Below the pieces are notes generated by a model. The model did not search any database, had not been told where the DNA came from, and worked only from the letters and a program-made list of their open reading frames with translations. The translations under genes and the position numbers were made by a program. Below, in pieces: positions 27,046 through 34,659 of a stretch of 43,204 nt of DNA; position 1 is the first letter of the stretch; the number at the start of each line of letters is the position of its first letter. The stretch is from Pelagibacteraceae bacterium AG-390-D18. Lineage in GTDB: Bacteria > Pseudomonadota > Alphaproteobacteria > Pelagibacterales > Pelagibacteraceae. The DNA is taken from contig QCGY01000011.1 in NCBI GenBank assembly GCA_003279715.1, forward strand, positions 1 through 43,204. Reading direction: 5' to 3'.

Positions 27046-28791
27046 ATGCTCAATTCTAGTGAATTAATAAACAAGGTTAAAATCTATAATAAGTTTTTAA
27101 ATCCAGAAAGATTAGACAAAGCTTTTAATTTTGCGGTTAAAGCTCACCGAAATCAAAAAAGAGCATCAGGTGACCCTTATTCTGTACATCCTATAGAGGT
27201 TGCTAATATTCTAACTGAGTTAAAACTAGATAGTGCCACAATAACTACAGGTTTACTTCATGACACAATAGAAGATACCTTCGCTACTTATGAAACTATT
27301 AAAAGTGAATTTGGAGATGAGGTTGCTGAATTAGTTGATGGTGTCACAAAAATTTCTGTATTTGAAAATACAGCTAGTTCAAATTCAAAAGTAGAAAATT
27401 TTAGAAAATTAATTTTAGCTACATCTAAAGATATTAGAGTTTTATTGGTAAAAATTGCTGATCGTCTTCATAATATGAGAACGATTAAAGCAATTCCTAA
27501 AGAGGAAAAAAGACAACGTATAGCACAAGAGACCATGGAAATTTATGCACCCTTAGCTGATAGAATGGGTATGCACAGAATTAGAGATGAACTAGAAGAT
27601 TTATCTTTTGAAATTTTAAATAACAAAGCAAGAGAATTAATTAAAAATAAACTAGATGAAATTAAATTAGATAAAAAAGATCTCTTCGAGTCTCTTTCTT
27701 TTGAATTAAGTGCTATTTTGAATGAAAATCATATCAATGCTGAAATACATGGTCGTGAAAAAACCCCTTTTTCAATTTGGCGTAAAGTTCAAAAAAAAAG
27801 AATTTCACTTGAACAAATTACAGATATAATTGGATTTAGAATTACACTTTCATCAGTAGATGAATGTTATAAAACACTTGGTATATTTCATAAAAAATGG
27901 AACTGCATCCCAGGTAAGTTTAAGGATTACATATCATCACCAAAAATTAATGGGTATAAATCTTTGCATACTTCTGTAATTGGCTCCAATCAAAAGCCAA
28001 TTGAAATTCAAATTAGAACAAAAGAAATGCATGAATTTGCTGAAAGAGGAGTTGCCTCTCACTGGAAATATAAATCTTCAGAAAAGTTTAATTCTTTAAG
28101 TTGGAAAGAATACGATTGGTTAAAAGATCTTGTTGAAATAATTGAAAAAAATGAAAATCCTGAACATTCATATGAGTATACTAAACTTCAAATGTTTCAA
28201 GAAAATGTATTTTGTTTTACTCCGAAAGGCTCAGTTATAAAATTACCAAAAGATGCAACACCAATTGATTTTGCATACGCTGTACATACAAAGATAGGTA
28301 ACACTGCTATAGGATGTGAAATTAATGGAAATAAATCTGAATTACAGGAATTATTAAGAAATGGTGATAGGATAAATATAATTACATCTAAAAATCAATC
28401 ACCTTCATTACACTGGATACCAACAACAAAAACTGGAAAAGCAAGAGCAGCTATTAGAAGATATTGGCACGATAAAGGAGAGCAAAAAGAGGAAAAAATA
28501 AAGAAATATAACACAACTTTATGGATTTCATTACCTGATCAGCCAGGTCAGTTGGGGGATATAAGTTCGTTAATTGGTAGTCATAAACTTAATATTTCAA
28601 ATGTTGAAATGGCAGGTAAAAGTACAAAATATATTAATTTTAAATTCAAACTAATAATAACGAACCTTAAAAACTTCACAAATTTTATTGCAGAGCTTAA
28701 ACAAAAAGGTATAAAATTTAAGATAATTAGACACGAAGATAAAAGAAATGCTTTCACTCAAAAAATCCTTAAATATTTTAAAAAAAACTGA
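27046..28791 (+). CDS. spoT: Bifunctional (p)ppGpp synthetase/hydrolase (Rsh/SpoT), shortened form
   Basis: Makes and degrades the stringent-response alarmone. The N-terminal HD hydrolase domain has His48 and the LLHDTIED motif (His72/Asp73). The synthetase domain carries GREKTPFSIWRKVQ (237-250), KFKDYISSPKINGYKSLHT (291-309) and EIQIRT. The RFKD-type loop is that of bifunctional enzymes. A TGS domain lies at about 388-450 and an ACT domain at about 492-562. Only about 40 residues separate TGS and ACT, whereas typical Rsh proteins have a helical and Cys-rich zinc-finger region there and total over 700 residues. Here it is 581. The frame is open throughout, so this is a domain loss and not a frameshift. 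It overlaps pyrE by 44 bases. Confidence 0.94.
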   Translation: MLNSSELINKVKIYNKFLNPERLDKAFNFAVKAHRNQKRASGDPYSVHPIEVANILTELKLDSATITTGLLHDTIEDTFATYETIKSEFGDEVAELVDGVTKISVFENTASSNSKVENFRKLILATSKDIRVLLVKIADRLHNMRTIKAIPKEEKRQRIAQETMEIYAPLADRMGMHRIRDELEDLSFEILNNKARELIKNKLDEIKLDKKDLFESLSFELSAILNENHINAEIHGREKTPFSIWRKVQKKRISLEQITDIIGFRITLSSVDECYKTLGIFHKKWNCIPGKFKDYISSPKINGYKSLHTSVIGSNQKPIEIQIRTKEMHEFAERGVASHWKYKSSEKFNSLSWKEYDWLKDLVEIIEKNENPEHSYEYTKLQMFQENVFCFTPKGSVIKLPKDATPIDFAYAVHTKIGNTAIGCEINGNKSELQELLRNGDRINIITSKNQSPSLHWIPTTKTGKARAAIRRYWHDKGEQKEEKIKKYNTTLWISLPDQPGQLGDISSLIGSHKLNISNVEMAGKSTKYINFKFKLIITNLKNFTNFIAELKQKGIKFKIIRHEDKRNAFTQKILKYFKKN

Positions 28792-29335
28792 TGCTCTTTT
28801 AGAGGGGCATTTTGTATTATCTTCTGGTCTACACTCATCAAAATACATTCAATGTGCAAAACTCTTAAGTTTCCCATTTTTAGCTGATCAAATTTGTAAA
28901 TCCTTAGCTGATAAAATTAAAAAAAAATATAAAAATATTGATTTGATCTTAGCTCCTGCTATGGGCGGTGTAATTATTGGATATGAAATTGGCAAACTCT
29001 TAAAAAAAGAAACAATATTTTGTGAACGTGTTAATGGAAAATTTAAATTAAGAAGAGGATTTAATATCAAAAAAGGTGCAAAAGTCTTAATTATTGAAGA
29101 CGTTATAACAACAGGAAAATCAAGCTTAGAATGTGTCAAATTAATTAAAAAATCTAATGCTAAGCTTTTAGGTTTTGCCTCTATAATTGATAGATCTACA
29201 AAAAAATCACTCAAAATTAAAACAGTAATAACATCACATCTTAAAATTGACGTTCCAATTTATAGTAAAAAAAAATTACCACTAAGCCTTAAATCAATTC
29301 CTATCACAAAACCAGGAAGTAGATTTATTAAGTGA
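28748..29335 (+). CDS. pyrE: Orotate phosphoribosyltransferase
   Basis: Adds orotate to PRPP to give OMP in pyrimidine synthesis. The 195-residue protein has the family start, with GHFVLSSGLHSSKYIQC near residue 20, LAPAMGGVIIGYEI near 69, and the PRPP-binding motif VLIIEDVITTGKSS at 113-126. The flexible-loop segment around FCERVNGKFKLRRGF follows the family pattern. It starts inside the 3' end of spoT (44-base overlap), and its stop overlaps the GTG start of pdxJ (GTGA). Confidence 0.95.
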   Translation: MLSLKKSLNILKKTDALLEGHFVLSSGLHSSKYIQCAKLLSFPFLADQICKSLADKIKKKYKNIDLILAPAMGGVIIGYEIGKLLKKETIFCERVNGKFKLRRGFNIKKGAKVLIIEDVITTGKSSLECVKLIKKSNAKLLGFASIIDRSTKKSLKIKTVITSHLKIDVPIYSKKKLPLSLKSIPITKPGSRFIK

Positions 29336-30051
29336 AAAGACTCGGAGTAAATATAGACCATATTGCAACTGTCAGAAATGCTAGAGGTGAAAATCATCCT
29401 GATCCATTTCATGCAGCTTTACAAGTTGTTAAAATGGGTGCTGATTCAGTCACAATTCATCTTAGAGAAGATAGAAGACACATCAATGACTTAGATGCTA
29501 AAAAAATTTGTCAAACAAAAAAAATTTTAGTTAATCTTGAAATTTCAATGAATGATAAAATTGTTAATAATGCTCTTAAAATTAAACCTAATTATATTTG
29601 TATTGTACCTGAAAATCGAAAAGAAGTTACTACAGAAGGTGGACTAAACTTAATTAAAAATAAAAAGAAATTAAGTAAAATAATTGAAAGATTTAAAAAG
29701 GTAAAAATTCGTACTAGCTTGTTTATAAATCCAACTTTAAAAGATATTAAGCTATCAAAGGAGCTAAATGCTGATTGTGTTGAAATTCACACTGGTAAAA
29801 TATCAAATTTAGTAAAGTTAAAGAAAAAATACAATAGTGAATTAAATAGAATTAGAAAATGCTCTATTTTAGCAAAAAAATTTAATATCGAAGTTCATGC
29901 TGGTCATGGACTTGATTACAAAACAACAAAAATATTAAGCAAAATTAATGAAATTGAAGAATTTAATATTGGTCACTTTATAATTGGTGAGTCGATATTT
30001 ATTGGTTTATCAAGTGTAATTAAAAAATTTAAAAAAATTATAAAAAATTAA
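29332..30051 (+). CDS. pdxJ: Pyridoxine 5'-phosphate synthase
   Basis: Final step of the deoxyxylulose-5-phosphate-dependent vitamin B6 pathway, joining DXP and 3-amino-1-hydroxyacetone-1-phosphate. The family signature KRLGVNIDHIATVRNARG opens the protein, followed by SVTIHLREDRRHI, a glutamate in the NLEIS strand, and EVHAGHGLDYKT near the C-terminus, with GHFIIGES closing the barrel. Length 239 is normal. The start is GTG at 29332, overlapping the pyrE stop. It stands directly before acpS, a common alphaproteobacterial order. Confidence 0.96.
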   Translation: MKRLGVNIDHIATVRNARGENHPDPFHAALQVVKMGADSVTIHLREDRRHINDLDAKKICQTKKILVNLEISMNDKIVNNALKIKPNYICIVPENRKEVTTEGGLNLIKNKKKLSKIIERFKKVKIRTSLFINPTLKDIKLSKELNADCVEIHTGKISNLVKLKKKYNSELNRIRKCSILAKKFNIEVHAGHGLDYKTTKILSKINEIEEFNIGHFIIGESIFIGLSSVIKKFKKIIKN

Positions 30052-30054
30052 TTT

Positions 30055-30441
30055 ATGAAAATTCTTGGCATTGGAGTTGATATAATTGAGAATAAAAGAA
30101 TAAAAAAATCAATTAAAAATCATAAATTTAAAGAGAGAATTTATAGTTCAAAAGAACTTAAACAATCAACCTTATCAAAAGATAAGATTGGATATTTTTC
30201 CAAACGGTTTGCTGCCAAAGAAGCTTTTGCTAAGGCTTTAGGCACTGGGTTTCGAAATAACTTAAACTTTAAAGATATTGAAATAATAAACGATAAACTT
30301 GGTAAACCTTATTTCTCAAAGACAAAAAAAATAAATAAAATAGTTAAGAAAGAGTTTAAAGTTAAAAGCTTTAATTGTTTCTTATCTATATCTGATGAGA
30401 AGGAATATTCAACTGCATTTACTGTAATTCAATCAATATGA
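30055..30441 (+). CDS. acpS: Holo-[acyl-carrier-protein] synthase
   Basis: Transfers 4'-phosphopantetheine from CoA to the serine of acyl carrier protein. The Mg-binding aspartate is Asp9 in GIGVDIIENKRI, and the second signature is KRFAAKEAFAKALGTG with Glu56. At 128 residues it is a normal AcpS-type phosphopantetheinyl transferase. It lies three bases after pdxJ, and its stop overlaps the lepB start by four bases (ATGA). Confidence 0.94.
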   Translation: MKILGIGVDIIENKRIKKSIKNHKFKERIYSSKELKQSTLSKDKIGYFSKRFAAKEAFAKALGTGFRNNLNFKDIEIINDKLGKPYFSKTKKINKIVKKEFKVKSFNCFLSISDEKEYSTAFTVIQSI

Positions 30442-31175
30442 AATTAGATAAAGGTTTTTTTTCAGAAAATATAAAGACCCTTTTTTATGCATTAATAATT
30501 GCTGTAATAATAAGGTCTCTTTTTTTACAACCATTTTATATTCCTTCATCATCAATGGAACCCACTTTACTTGTAGGTGATAGACTTTTTGTAACAAAGT
30601 ATTCATATGGTTATAGCAAACATTCTTTTCCATTCAGTCCGCCAATTTTGAATAAAAGAATTTTTTTCAATAAACCAAAGAGAGGTGATGTGATAGTTTT
30701 TAAAACACCAGCAGATAACAGAACTGATTATATCAAAAGATTGATAGGACTTCCTGGTGATAGAGTTCAGTTTATTGACGCTAATTTATATCTAAATAAC
30801 AGTGAGATAATGAAATCAAAAGTTAAAAATAAAACGAAAATAAATTGTGGAAGTAGATTAATTGATGTCTATAGATTTGAAGAAAAATTACCTAACGGAA
30901 AAAAATTTCATACTGTTTACTTAAAAGACTATACTTATCAAAACTCTGATGTTTTCACGGTACCTAATGATCACTATTTTTTTCTAGGAGATAATAGGGA
31001 CTGTTCAAAAGATAGTAGATTTTTATCAAGTGTTGGATATGTTCATAAAGATAATCTTGTTGGTAAAGCTCAATTTATTTTCTTTTCATCTGATAAAAAA
31101 ATAGGAAGTATTTTTGCTTTTTGGAAATGGCATAAATCAATTAGATTTAATAGAACATTTGATCAAATTAATTAA
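30438..31175 (+). CDS. lepB: Signal peptidase I
   Basis: Membrane serine protease that removes signal peptides from exported proteins. One N-terminal transmembrane helix (about residues 13-31) is followed by the catalytic serine at 39 in PSSSMEPTLLVGD and the general-base lysine at 100 in TDYIKRLIGLPGD. The C-terminal family box reads FFLGDNRDCSKDSRF. At 245 residues it is typical for alphaproteobacteria. It is coupled to acpS upstream and rnc downstream by short overlaps. Confidence 0.96.
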   Translation: MKLDKGFFSENIKTLFYALIIAVIIRSLFLQPFYIPSSSMEPTLLVGDRLFVTKYSYGYSKHSFPFSPPILNKRIFFNKPKRGDVIVFKTPADNRTDYIKRLIGLPGDRVQFIDANLYLNNSEIMKSKVKNKTKINCGSRLIDVYRFEEKLPNGKKFHTVYLKDYTYQNSDVFTVPNDHYFFLGDNRDCSKDSRFLSSVGYVHKDNLVGKAQFIFFSSDKKIGSIFAFWKWHKSIRFNRTFDQIN

Positions 31176-31837
31176 TGAAAATTAACTATCAAGATTTACA
31201 AAAAAAAATCAATATTAAATTTAAGAATTTAGATTTGTTAATACAATCTCTCACTCATAAAAGCTTTGATACAAAAAAAAACAATGAAAAAATGGAATTT
31301 CTTGGTGATAGAGTTCTAGGATTAGTGATTGCCAAAAAACTTTTAGAAATATATCCAGATGAAAAGGAAGGAATTCTTGATAAAAAATTCGCTGCTCTTG
31401 TAAACAAAAAAACTTGTTTAGAAGTTGCAAAAAAAATTAATCTAGAAAAATTTATTTTGACTTTTAATCCAAACAATAAAAAAATTAAAATTGAAGATAA
31501 AATAATTTCAGATAGTTGTGAGGCTTTAATAGGAGCTATACATCTTGATAAAGGTTTGACAATAGCTGAAAAAGTAATTTTAGATTTATGGAAAAATCAA
31601 ATAAAAGAGAGTGTTATTACTCAAATTGATGCGAAAACAACACTACAAGAATTAGCATTAAAAAATTTTAAAAAACTTCCAACTTATAAACTTATCTCTA
31701 ATACTGGACCACGTCATAAGCCATCATTTAAGGTCGGTGTTAAGCTTCCAGATACAAAATATTTTTTTGGGTTAGGTAAATCAAAAAAAGATGCTGAACA
31801 AAATGCTGCGATTGAATGTTTAAAAAGTATAGGATAG
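31175..31837 (+). CDS. rnc: Ribonuclease III
   Basis: Double-strand-specific RNase that processes rRNA precursors and some mRNAs. The catalytic signature NEKMEFLGDRVLGLVIA is at about 37-53, and the second acidic cluster is DSCEALIGAIHLDKG near 108-122. A C-terminal double-stranded-RNA-binding domain from about residue 150 ends in KSKKDAEQNAAIECL. It overlaps lepB by one base. In many alphaproteobacteria era lies between rnc and recO; here recO begins after only seven bases. Confidence 0.96.
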   Translation: MKINYQDLQKKINIKFKNLDLLIQSLTHKSFDTKKNNEKMEFLGDRVLGLVIAKKLLEIYPDEKEGILDKKFAALVNKKTCLEVAKKINLEKFILTFNPNNKKIKIEDKIISDSCEALIGAIHLDKGLTIAEKVILDLWKNQIKESVITQIDAKTTLQELALKNFKKLPTYKLISNTGPRHKPSFKVGVKLPDTKYFFGLGKSKKDAEQNAAIECLKSIG

Positions 31838-31844
31838 TTACTTT

Positions 31845-32525
31845 ATGAATTGGATTGATGAAGGGTTTTTAATTAACAAAAATAGATATAGTGAAAATTC
31901 ATTAATTGCAGAAATATATACAAAAGATCGTGGTAAAATATCAGGTATAATTTTTGGAGGAACTTCTAAAAAAATAAAGAATTATCTTCAATTAGGAAAC
32001 AGACTACATATTAATTACAATTCTAAAAGTGATAACAGAATTGGTTATTTTAAAGTAGAGATCTTAAATGCGTATACTCCTTTATATTTTGATCATAAGC
32101 AAAAATTATCTTGTATAACTTCAGCAATAAATTTGATTAAGATTTTAACTGCAGAGTCTCAAGTTAACATTAAAGTTTATAACCTAATAAATGATCTTTT
32201 TTTAATTTTAAAAGTCAATGATTGGTTAAAAAAATATATTTTCTGGGAATTAGATCTCTTAAAAGTTCTTGGCTACAATCTTGAATTAGAAAATTTTGTT
32301 GAAAAAGACATAGTTGAAAATAAAACTATTTATTTCGCAAGCTCTTTAAATGAAAAAAAATATGTTCCTAATTTTTTAATAGAAAAAGAGTTAGAGGTTA
32401 ATGATGTAAAAACCTTATTAACTGGCTTAAAGTTAGTTGGTGATTATCTGGATAAGACAATTTTAAAACCAAATAATTTAAACTATCCTAATAGTCGGGT
32501 GCTATTTATCAATTCTTTGAAATAA
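31845..32525 (+). CDS. recO: DNA repair protein RecO
   Basis: Recombination mediator that loads RecA with RecR on SSB-coated DNA. The 226-residue protein opens with the OB-fold signature NWIDEGFLINKNRYSENSLI and continues GKISGIIFGG, followed by a helical domain with FWELDLLKVLGYNLEL. No clear zinc-binding cysteine cluster is visible, a variable feature in RecO. It ends the dapA-recO run, and its TAA abuts the convergent hemB stop with no gap. Confidence 0.88.
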   Translation: MNWIDEGFLINKNRYSENSLIAEIYTKDRGKISGIIFGGTSKKIKNYLQLGNRLHINYNSKSDNRIGYFKVEILNAYTPLYFDHKQKLSCITSAINLIKILTAESQVNIKVYNLINDLFLILKVNDWLKKYIFWELDLLKVLGYNLELENFVEKDIVENKTIYFASSLNEKKYVPNFLIEKELEVNDVKTLLTGLKLVGDYLDKTILKPNNLNYPNSRVLFINSLK

Positions 32526-32534
32526 TTATTTCAA
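32517..32534. terminator. Palindrome centred on the recO/hemB convergent stops
   Basis: TTGAAATAATTATTTCAA is a perfect 18-base palindrome whose centre lies between the recO stop TAA (32523-32525) and the hemB stop (TTA on the plus strand, 32526-32528). It could form a weak hairpin in both transcripts and act as a two-way terminator. There is no long U-run after it, so the evidence is weaker than at 16103-16128. Confidence 0.35.
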
Positions 32535-33515
32535 GATTTTGTCAATTCTATCAGCATAGTAACTAACAATAGCATTAGCTCCAGCTCTTTTAAAAGCCAT
32601 TAAGCTTTCAAAAATAACATCCTCATTAACTAATTTTTTTTGTATAGCATTTGAAATTAAACTGTATTCACCTGAAACTTGATAAGCAAAAACTGGTATT
32701 TTAAATTTTTCTTTTACTGATTTAATAATATCTAAATATGGCATACCAGGTTTTACCATTACCATATCTGCACCTTCTTTAACATCTAGTGCAACTTCCC
32801 TCATAGCTTCATCAGTATTTCTAAAATCCATTTGATAAGTTTTTTTGTCACCTTTTAAAGATGCTTTTGATCCAACTGCATCTCTAAAGGGCCCATAGAA
32901 ACTTGAAGCATATTTAGCAGCATAAGATAAAATCTGAACATTTTGATAACCTGATTTATCTAATGCTTTTCTTATCTTTCCAATTCTTCCATCCATCATG
33001 TCGGAAGGAGCCAACACATCACATCCCATTTCAGCTTGTAACAAAGACTGGTTGATCAAAACTTCTATTGTTTCGTCATTTATAATTTGATTTGATCTAA
33101 TTAGCCCATCATGGCCATGTGATGTGTAAGGATCTAATGCAACATCACACATGATACCTATTTTATTTTTGTACTTTTTTTTTATTTCAGTAATTGCTTT
33201 ACATATCAAGTTATTTTCATTTAGTGATTCTGAGCCAATTTCATTTTTACGACTATTTTTAGTTTTAGGAAAAAGAGCTACCATTGGTATACCATTCTTA
33301 ATGGCTCTATCCACAACTTGAGATATCCTATTAATTGTGTATCTATATACCCCAGGCATTGTTGATATTGACTCTTTTTTATTAGATCCATCTATTAAAA
33401 ATATAGGTAATATAAAGTCATTTGGGCTTAGTGTATTTTCTTGAGTTAATCTTCTTGACCACGATTGTTTCCTATTTCTTCTAAGCCTTAAGTTTGGATA
33501 TTTTCCTGTAATCAT
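32526..33515 (-). CDS. hemB: Delta-aminolevulinic acid dehydratase (porphobilinogen synthase)
   Basis: Joins two 5-aminolevulinate molecules to porphobilinogen in heme synthesis. The two Schiff-base lysine regions are YGPFRDAVGSKAS and MVMVKPGMPYLDII. The metal site reads CDVALDPYTSHGHDG, in which two of the three zinc cysteines of other HemBs are replaced (CDVAL, HGHDG), indicating the Mg-dependent type common in alphaproteobacteria. Full length at 329 residues. It is alone on its strand, convergent with recO and divergent from the oxygenase gene. Confidence 0.96.
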   Translation of the reverse strand: MITGKYPNLRLRRNRKQSWSRRLTQENTLSPNDFILPIFLIDGSNKKESISTMPGVYRYTINRISQVVDRAIKNGIPMVALFPKTKNSRKNEIGSESLNENNLICKAITEIKKKYKNKIGIMCDVALDPYTSHGHDGLIRSNQIINDETIEVLINQSLLQAEMGCDVLAPSDMMDGRIGKIRKALDKSGYQNVQILSYAAKYASSFYGPFRDAVGSKASLKGDKKTYQMDFRNTDEAMREVALDVKEGADMVMVKPGMPYLDIIKSVKEKFKIPVFAYQVSGEYSLISNAIQKKLVNEDVIFESLMAFKRAGANAIVSYYADRIDKILK

Positions 33516-33536
33516 GTTTTAAATCACTTTATTAAT

Positions 33537-33565
33537 GCGACAAATGTATTATACAAATATATATT
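33537..33565 (+). promoter_or_regulatory. Candidate promoter for the oxygenase gene
   Basis: GCGACA (33537-33542), 17 bases, then TATATT (33560-33565) gives 4/6 and 5/6 matches to the sigma-70 boxes, 23 bases before the ATG at 33589. It overlaps the candidate hemB -10 on the other strand, so the two genes may compete for RNA polymerase. Confidence 0.35.
33548..33553 (-). promoter_or_regulatory. Candidate -10 box of hemB
   Basis: The minus strand reads TATAAT here, a perfect -10, about 32 bases before the hemB start codon. A TTGTAC lies upstream but at a long 19-base spacing, so only the -10 is reported. Confidence 0.35.
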
Positions 33566-33588
33566 AAAATAAGTACAAAACAATCTCG

Positions 33589-34230
33589 ATGAGCATAGAT
33601 AACACAAAAGTTGTAGACTTAAATATAAAAAAAGAAGATAGGTTTTTAGATTTTAGCGATTTTCAAAAACAAAATATTAAATTTGATATTTTAAAATTGC
33701 AAGAAGCATACAATCAAATTGTTCAAACTAAAAAATTTGATGATGGTGGCGGTGTAACACACTTTGGAGCCATTTCTTTAACTCAGATACCTGGTGATCC
33801 AGACTCTATAAAGGGAAATAAAGCTAGAGGTGTGTATTGGACAAAGCCTGATAAATCTGGAAAAGAAGTTTCAAGAGATATTGAAATAGATGAATCAGCA
33901 TATTCAGAATTTATTAAAGATTATGAAAACACATATTTTAAAGAAGTTTACGATATATTGTCATCAAAATACAAACTAGGTCGTGTTAGAATCTTACTAA
34001 AAGAACCTAGATCGACATTAAGTTGGCATAGAGACCCTGAGCCAAGATTACATATACCAATAATTAGTAATCCTGGTTGTCTAATGGTTATAGATAATGT
34101 TGCAAAACATATGCCTGCTGATGGTTCTGTTTGGGTAACTAATAATACTAAATATCATAACGCATTTAATGGTGGAGAAGAAAATAGAATTCATCTTGTT
34201 GCTTGTGTTCTAGATTATAAATTTAACTAA
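33589..34230 (+). CDS. Aspartyl/asparaginyl beta-hydroxylase-like Fe(II)/2-oxoglutarate oxygenase
   Basis: Unassigned 213-residue protein with the double-stranded beta-helix pattern of the aspartyl/asparaginyl hydroxylase group. The iron ligands are visible as HRD (His147, Asp149) and His190 in TKYHNAF, and Arg200 in ENRIHLV is placed to bind 2-oxoglutarate. The PRLHIPI strand after the HxD motif is typical. The first 130 residues look specific to this protein; they include a Gly-rich FDDGGGVTHFG and a GNKARGVYW segment. No signal peptide is present, so it is cytoplasmic. It precedes rpiB by one base, but this offers little functional hint. Possible targets are a free amino acid, a protein residue or a small metabolite. 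Confidence 0.75.
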   Translation: MSIDNTKVVDLNIKKEDRFLDFSDFQKQNIKFDILKLQEAYNQIVQTKKFDDGGGVTHFGAISLTQIPGDPDSIKGNKARGVYWTKPDKSGKEVSRDIEIDESAYSEFIKDYENTYFKEVYDILSSKYKLGRVRILLKEPRSTLSWHRDPEPRLHIPIISNPGCLMVIDNVAKHMPADGSVWVTNNTKYHNAFNGGEENRIHLVACVLDYKFN

Positions 34231-34231
34231 T

Positions 34232-34657
34232 TTGAAAAAAATATTTATTTCATCTGATCACGCTGGTTTTAAATTAAAAGAAGCTATAAAATCTTATTTA
34301 TCCAATAAAAAATTATCATTTATAGATATGGGTCCTCACAATGACAGTAGAGTAGATTATCCAGATTTTGCTCATAAAGTTGCTAAAAGAGTTAAGCTAA
34401 ACAAAAATAATGTTGGTATTTTAGTTTGTGGCTCAGGTATGGGAATGAATATTGCGGCAAATAAACATAAAAATATACGTGCAGCACAATGTTTTAACTT
34501 AAAATCAACCAAATTATCGAGATTGCATAACGATGCAAACATCATTACATTAGGATCTAGACTGTTAACCAAAAAAAATGCCTTAAGTTGTGTAGGTGTT
34601 TTTTTAAACACTAATTTTGAAGGTGGAAGACATTCAAAAAGAATTAAGAAAATTTAA
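34232..34657 (+). CDS. rpiB: Ribose-5-phosphate isomerase B
   Basis: Interconverts ribose-5-phosphate and ribulose-5-phosphate in the pentose-phosphate pathway. The RpiB/LacAB motifs are [13 protein letters not shown] at the start, [12 protein letters not shown] in the middle, and [15 protein letters not shown] with the catalytic cysteine, followed by NIRAAQC and [13 protein letters not shown]. The start is a TTG at 34232, one base after the preceding stop; the next residues [11 protein letters not shown] match family N-termini exactly, so the weak start is well supported. Length 141 is normal. Confidence 0.94.
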   Translation: MKKIFISSDHAGFKLKEAIKSYLSNKKLSFIDMGPHNDSRVDYPDFAHKVAKRVKLNKNNVGILVCGSGMGMNIAANKHKNIRAAQCFNLKSTKLSRLHNDANIITLGSRLLTKKNALSCVGVFLNTNFEGGRHSKRIKKI

Positions 34658-34659
34658 TT

